Part shown: positions 60,487-64,000 of the stretch, piece after piece
Numbering within the stretch: the stretch's first letter is position 1
How the letters are laid out: each line of letters opens with the position of its first letter
Translations under genes and position numbers: made by a program
Notes under the pieces: generated by a model
The model's database searches: none
What the model was told of the DNA's origin: nothing
The model's input: only the letters and a program-made list of their open reading frames with translations
DNA from: Mycolicibacterium iranicum
Lineage (GTDB): Bacteria > Actinomycetota > Actinomycetes > Mycobacteriales > Mycobacteriaceae
NCBI RefSeq assembly: GCF_001650495.1
Contig: NZ_LWCS01000054.1
Location: forward strand, 143,342-207,341
DNA length: 64,000 bases
Reading direction: 5' to 3'

Positions 60487-60942
60487 CTAGCCGGTGACCA
60501 GGACGACCACGCCCGGTGGCTGCTCAACAAGCTCGGGCACCCGCGGCGCGACCGGCGCTTCGAGCAGTCGGCCGATCTCCTCGGCGGCCTGCTGCTCGCC
60601 CTCGGTCTCACCGAAGTACACCGTGGTCACTGTCACGTCCGGCACCTCGAGGTTGCCGGTTTCGGCGACATCCCATTCGGCGTCGCGTAGCCGGGTGGCC
60701 ACGCCTTCTGCGGCACCTTCGGTGGTCGAGACGTTGAAGACGCGCACTTCGGGCCGGGCTGGCGCCGCCGGCGTCGTCGTGGTGGTCGTCGTCGTGGTGA
60801 CGGCCGTCGAGGTCGACGACGACTCATCGTCGCCGGAGCTGCTCAGAGCCTGGAACCCGACGAGTAGGAAGACGACGCCGAGGAACAACAACACCATCAC
60901 GATGGCGCGGAGAGGTAGTCCCGAGGACTCACGCTGGTTCAT
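60487..60942 (-). CDS. virR: LytR-C domain membrane protein, VirR-like
   Basis: A 151-residue protein: one helix (AIVMVLLFLGVVFLLVGFQA), a Ser/Thr linker with nine consecutive Thr (residues about 49-57), then a LytR_C domain: EVRVFNVSTTEGAAEGVATR and TTVYFGETEGEQQAAEEIGR. M. tuberculosis Rv0431 (VirR) affects vesicle release and cell-wall architecture, and its position beside sodC is the same. It acts at the periplasmic face, probably with LCP proteins. Confidence 0.9.
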   Translation of the reverse strand: MNQRESSGLPLRAIVMVLLFLGVVFLLVGFQALSSSGDDESSSTSTAVTTTTTTTTTPAAPARPEVRVFNVSTTEGAAEGVATRLRDAEWDVAETGNLEVPDVTVTTVYFGETEGEQQAAEEIGRLLEAPVAPRVPELVEQPPGVVVLVTG

Positions 60943-60984
60943 CGGCGCCTACTGTATCGCGGGCCGTACCGAGGCCCGGTTGCC

Positions 60985-61293
60985 TTAAGTGACGTCGAAT
61001 CCGAGGCGGCGAGCAGCGCGAGCCTTCTGTCTGCTGGCACGCAGTCGGCGCAGGCGCTTCACCAGCATCGGGTCCGCCGCGAGCGCCTCCGGCCGATCCA
61101 CCAGCGCGTTGAGCACCTGGTAGTAGCGCGTCGCCGACATCGAGAAGAGCTCTTTGATGGCGTCTTCCTTGGATCCTGCGTATTTCCACCACTGGCGCTC
61201 GAAGGCCAAGATGTCATGCTCGCGACGGGTCAGACCGTCGGTGGGCTCGGTGCCGTCCCCAGAACGTTCAGCCCGCGCGATGGCGCCGTCCAT
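60985..61293 (-). CDS. DUF3263 protein (Rv0430-like)
   Basis: A 102-residue protein: TRREHDILAFERQWWKYAGS and KEDAIKELFSMSATRYYQVL form a helix-turn-helix-like DUF3263, followed by LRRLRASRQKARAARRLGFD, a basic end. It may bind DNA. The ATG at 61293 is chosen since the upstream extension of the frame enters the divergent def promoter. 42 bp upstream of virR, same strand. Confidence 0.88.
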   Translation of the reverse strand: MDGAIARAERSGDGTEPTDGLTRREHDILAFERQWWKYAGSKEDAIKELFSMSATRYYQVLNALVDRPEALAADPMLVKRLRRLRASRQKARAARRLGFDVT

Positions 61294-61441
61294 ATCGCTT
61301 CTTGGACCCTTCCGGAAATCGAAATGACATAGCTGTGGTTTGCGCGAGTATTCAATCACGGTTGGATCACCTAAGCGGTCACCAATCGCCGCGAGTCGGC
61401 AGCGAAACTCCGGGATAACGCCCTCCCTTAAGCTCCTGGGC

Positions 61442-62035
61442 ATGGCCGTACGACCGATCCGCATCGTGGGAGATCCCGTCCTGCACACCGCGACCGAGCC
61501 GATACCTGTCGGCGAGGACGGTTCGCTGCCCGCTGATCTGGCGGATCTCATCACCGATCTCTACGACACGATGGACGCCGCGAACGGAGTCGGCCTGGCG
61601 GCCAACCAGATCGGCGTCGCCAAACGCGTCTTCGTCTACGACTGCGCCGACGCCCGCAAGAAGACCACGAGGAGGCGCGGCGTCGTGGTCAACCCGGTAC
61701 TGGAGACCTCCGAAGTACCCGAGACGATGCCGGACCCTGACGACGATGACGAGGGTTGCCTGTCGGTGCCCGGCGAATCGTTCCCGACGGGCCGCGCGGA
61801 CTGGGCGCGCGTGACAGGGCTGGACGCCGACGGAACACCGATCACCATCGAAGGCACCGACCTGTTCGCGCGAATGCTGCAGCACGAGACCGGCCACCTG
61901 GACGGCTTCCTCTATCTCGACCGGTTGATCGGGCGGAACGCGCGTAGCGCCAAGAAAGCGGTCAAGAGCCACGGTTGGGGCGTACCCGGCCTGTCGTGGA
62001 TGCCCGGTGAGGATCCCGACCCGTTCGGCCACTGA
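61442..62035 (+). CDS. def: peptide deformylase
   Basis: A 197-residue enzyme that removes the formyl group from new proteins. All motifs are present: I GVGLAANQIG, II EGCLSVPGESFP, III QHETGHLDGFLY. An insert after motif I (CADARKKTTRRRG) and a C-terminal GVPGLSWMPGEDPDPFGH are mycobacterial features. ATG at 61442 lies after a 148-bp divergent gap with the DUF3263 gene. The next gene starts three bases later. Confidence 0.96.
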   Translation: MAVRPIRIVGDPVLHTATEPIPVGEDGSLPADLADLITDLYDTMDAANGVGLAANQIGVAKRVFVYDCADARKKTTRRRGVVVNPVLETSEVPETMPDPDDDDEGCLSVPGESFPTGRADWARVTGLDADGTPITIEGTDLFARMLQHETGHLDGFLYLDRLIGRNARSAKKAVKSHGWGVPGLSWMPGEDPDPFGH

Positions 62036-62038
62036 CCG

Positions 62039-62938
62039 ATGACCGACCTCCCCGCGGTCGGGACGCGAGTCAGCCTGCGCTACCGACTCCCTGACGACGA
62101 GGCTCGACCGATGACCGACGTCGTCGGCCACATCGTCGATACCGGCGGCGAATCCGGCCGGGTGGTGCGGATCCGAACGCGTCACGGTGACATCGTCGAC
62201 GTGGCACGCGAAGACGTGCTGGCGGTACGCGTCGTCCCGGAGATGCCGGTGCGCACCGGCGAGATCCGCAACCTCGAGCACGCGGCCGCTCTGGCGTGGC
62301 CGGGAACCGAGCACCACTGGCTCGACGGATGGCTGCTACGTTTCGGCGGCGGAGCCACACGACGTGCGAATTCAGCCGTGCCGCTGCGCTATTCGTCGGC
62401 AGCCGAGATCACCCGGACTCTGGACATGTATTCGGCACGCGGCCTGCCGGCGCTCGTGTCGGTGCCCGACAGACTGATCCGACTGCCTGCGGGCATCCCG
62501 ACCGACGCCGAAAACCTGGTCATGGCAACAGATGTCGCACCCTCCGTGGAGGTTCCCGTGGCGGCGGCTCCCGATACGTCATGGTTGACGCTGTATGAAC
62601 GGGATGTCCCGGTCGACATCCTCACCGCGGTGGTCGACGGGGAGGTGGGTTTCGGCACGCTGTCAGGCGCCGCCGTGGGACGGGTCGCCGTGACGGACGC
62701 GCCGGACGGTACACGATGGGCGGGAATCTCCGCCGTGCACGTATCCCAAAGCGCACGCCGGCAGGGCCTGGCACGCGAACTCTGCGCGGGCCTGCTGACA
62801 TGGGCTTTCGCGCGCGGCGCCACGCGCGCATACGTTCAGGTCGTCACTGAGAACGCTGCCGCGCGTGCGCTGTACGAGTCGATGGGCTTTCAGGTGCACC
62901 ACCGCTCGCGCTACGTCCGCGCCGAAGACCTACTGTGA
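62039..62938 (+). CDS. GNAT acetyltransferase with N-terminal SH3-like domain (Rv0428c-like)
   Basis: A 299-residue protein. The first 75 residues (PAVGTRVSLRYRLPDDEARP then GRVVRIRTRHGDIVDVARED) form a small barrel; the C-terminal 150 are a GNAT fold with acetyl-CoA loop ARRQGLARELCAGLL and the end NAAARALYESMGFQVHHRSR. It acetylates an unknown amine. It is three bases behind def and four before xthA. Confidence 0.88.
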   Translation: MTDLPAVGTRVSLRYRLPDDEARPMTDVVGHIVDTGGESGRVVRIRTRHGDIVDVAREDVLAVRVVPEMPVRTGEIRNLEHAAALAWPGTEHHWLDGWLLRFGGGATRRANSAVPLRYSSAAEITRTLDMYSARGLPALVSVPDRLIRLPAGIPTDAENLVMATDVAPSVEVPVAAAPDTSWLTLYERDVPVDILTAVVDGEVGFGTLSGAAVGRVAVTDAPDGTRWAGISAVHVSQSARRQGLARELCAGLLTWAFARGATRAYVQVVTENAAARALYESMGFQVHHRSRYVRAEDLL

Positions 62939-62942
62939 AGCC

Positions 62943-63770
62943 ATGCGCCTGGCTACCTGGAACGTCAACTCCATTCGCGCCCGGGTGGACCGCGTAACCG
63001 ACTGGCTGGAACGCGCCGACGTCGACGTCCTTGCGATGCAGGAGACGAAGTGCTCCGACGATCAGTTCCCGACGATGCCGTTTGCAGCGCTTGGCTATGA
63101 CGTCGTGCATTGCGGCTTCAACCAATGGAACGGTGTGGCCATTGCGTCGCGGATCGGCATCGACGACGTCGAGGTCGGATTCGCGGGTCAGCCGACGTGG
63201 AGCGACAAGCCGGAAGTGGAGGCCGCCGCGGAGGCTCGCGCGCTGGGTGCCACGTGCGGCGGGGTGCGAGTGTGGAGTCTGTACGTCCCCAACGGACGCA
63301 GCGTCGGCTCCCCGCATTACGCGTATAAGCTGGAATGGCTTGCGGCACTTCGCGATACCGCATCGTCGTGGCTCTCGGCGAATCCGGGGGCACCCATCGC
63401 GCTCGTCGGCGACTGGAACATCGCTCCGATCGATGACGACGTGTGGGACATCTCGTTGTTCTCGGAAAGCACTCACGTCACAGCTCCGGAGCGGGCGGCC
63501 TTCGATGCCGTGGTCGATGTTGGATTCACCGATGTGGTAAGACCTTTCACGCCCGGTCCCGGGACATTCACCTACTGGGACTACACCCAGCTGCGATTTC
63601 CCAAGAATCGCGGCATGCGCATCGATTTCATTCTCGGATCCCCGGCGCTGGCGTCGCGGGTCACCCACGCCGAAATCGCTCGCGACGAACGCAAGACCGG
63701 AAAGGAACGCGTCGGCTCGCCCAGCGATCACGCACCGGTCGTTGTCGACGTGGAGGGCATCGGCGGATGA
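62943..63770 (+). CDS. xthA: exodeoxyribonuclease III / AP endonuclease
   Basis: A 275-residue base-excision repair nuclease: MRLATWNVNSIRARVDRVTD (Asn), MQETKCSDDQFP (catalytic Glu), VWSLYVPNGRSVGSP (Tyr), LVGDWNIAPIDDDVWD (Asp, Asn) and GSPSDHAPVVVDVEG (Asp-His). It cuts DNA at abasic sites. ATG at 62943. It follows the GNAT gene by four bases and ends the def operon. Confidence 0.95.
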   Translation: MRLATWNVNSIRARVDRVTDWLERADVDVLAMQETKCSDDQFPTMPFAALGYDVVHCGFNQWNGVAIASRIGIDDVEVGFAGQPTWSDKPEVEAAAEARALGATCGGVRVWSLYVPNGRSVGSPHYAYKLEWLAALRDTASSWLSANPGAPIALVGDWNIAPIDDDVWDISLFSESTHVTAPERAAFDAVVDVGFTDVVRPFTPGPGTFTYWDYTQLRFPKNRGMRIDFILGSPALASRVTHAEIARDERKTGKERVGSPSDHAPVVVDVEGIGG

Positions 63771-63794
63771 CACCGCCTGCGCCCGGATCGCTGG

Positions 63795-64000
63795 TTACTT
63801 GACGTTGACGTAGTAGACGTAGCCGGTGATGGTCTGCTGGTAGGTGCGGTCGCTGAAGTTGTCCATGACGGTGCCGCGGATGGGGGCGCCGCGGTTGACG
63901 CTGACGACGTCGGCGTCGGCCAGGGAGGCGTCGGACTGCTTTTGGACGATGACGCGGTTGCCGTCGGCTTCGAGTTGGGCGATGGTGGCCTGTGCGTCGC
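63795..64000 (-). CDS. small exported-protein gene, C-terminal fragment
   Basis: On the minus strand the last 67 codons of a gene are visible: the frame reads QATIAQLEADGNRVIVQKQS, then AIRGTVMDNFSDRTYQQ-like residues and a Tyr-rich end GYVYYVNVK followed by TAA. The composition (many Val, Tyr, Asn) suggests a secreted beta-rich protein, as in mycobacterial small exported proteins; the start is outside the window. Convergent with xthA with a 24-bp gap. Confidence 0.7.
   Translation of the reverse strand, partial: DAQATIAQLEADGNRVIVQKQSDASLADADVVSVNRGAPIRGTVMDNFSDRTYQQTITGYVYYVNVK

Noticed and set aside
60770..60810. GTC/GTG-rich microsatellite
   Set aside because: It is the Thr tract of the VirR linker on the minus strand.

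Overview
The window is GC-rich, densely packed actinobacterial chromosome, almost certainly from a fast-growing environmental mycobacterium (Mycolicibacterium type). Evidence: a GroEL2 ending in GGMGGMDF under two tandem CIRCE boxes, an LpqN/LpqT-type lipoprotein, a VirR-type LytR-C protein, a DUF3263 protein, a CDC48-like ATPase, many GTG starts, ATGA/GTGA stop-start overlaps and several apparently leaderless promoters. The gene order xthA - GNAT - def - DUF3263 - virR - sodC - carboxylate-amine ligase - LON-domain protein ... CDC48-like ATPase - pssA - psd - moeA2 - SDR ... groEL2 matches, from memory, M. tuberculosis Rv0427c to Rv0440 read backwards. Two blocks are extra relative to that order: about 12 kb between groEL2 and the SDR at 42.3 kb, and about 9 kb of ion-transport genes between the ATPase and the LON-domain gene. 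No tRNA, rRNA, CRISPR array, transposase or integrase was seen.

Layout. 0-2.5 kb: a peptide-type ABC transporter (permease start and lipoprotein binding subunit) and two small membrane proteins. 2.7-6.5 kb: a minus-strand operon of butanediol-dehydrogenase-like MDR, acetoin-reductase-like SDR, an AcoR-like GAF regulator without an AAA module, and DUF779, headed by nested TTGCA/TGCAA inverted repeats shared with a divergent flavin monooxygenase (6.6-8.4 kb). 8.5-11.9 kb: stand-alone L7/L12 C-terminal-domain protein, prolyl oligopeptidase, LpqN-like lipoprotein, small membrane protein. 11.8-13.8 kb: a 1.98-kb segment carrying a serine beta-lactamase-like hydrolase, bounded by a perfect 27-bp direct repeat. 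13.9-17.5 kb: DUF417 protein, ECF sigma/zinc-finger anti-sigma pair, FAD monooxygenase/TetR pair. 17.5-23.9 kb (minus): DedA, a large membrane protein, PPK2, GabD2, PAP2 phosphatase, DinB-like protein, lipoprotein, VOC protein. 24-28 kb: N-acyl-D-amino-acid deacylase-like amidohydrolase, SDR, PNPOx-like protein, MDR.

28.3-43.2 kb: groEL2 with terminator and tandem CIRCE; a TetR/SDR divergon with duplicated operators, a second SDR copy, cupin, DEAD/DEAH helicase, GGR-like flavoprotein, SRPBCC protein, HAD phosphatase, TipA-like MerR regulator, a pair of bPH2 membrane proteins divergent from a KstD-like flavoprotein, and a third SDR copy. 43.2-48.3 kb: moeA2, a triple 32-bp tandem repeat, psd, pssA (phosphatidylethanolamine synthesis) and the CDC48-like ATPase. 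48.3-57.9 kb: a DUF1707 gene behind a 53-bp dyad, a CPA1-type cation/proton antiporter divergent from a TrkA-type regulator, and a complete Mrp antiporter operon (A/B fusion, C, D, E, F, G) whose genes overlap by 4 bp at each junction; together these form a cation/proton homeostasis block. 58-64 kb: the conserved sodC-virR-def-xthA neighbourhood and the end of an exported-protein gene.

The least expected signals are the 27-bp repeat flanking the hydrolase gene (it preserves two alternative C-termini of the upstream gene), the nested acetoin-type operator, the duplicated TetR operators, overlapping back-to-back -10 boxes of two leaderless genes at 40.6 kb, the 53-bp dyad before DUF1707, and the degenerate first AAA domain of the CDC48-like ATPase.
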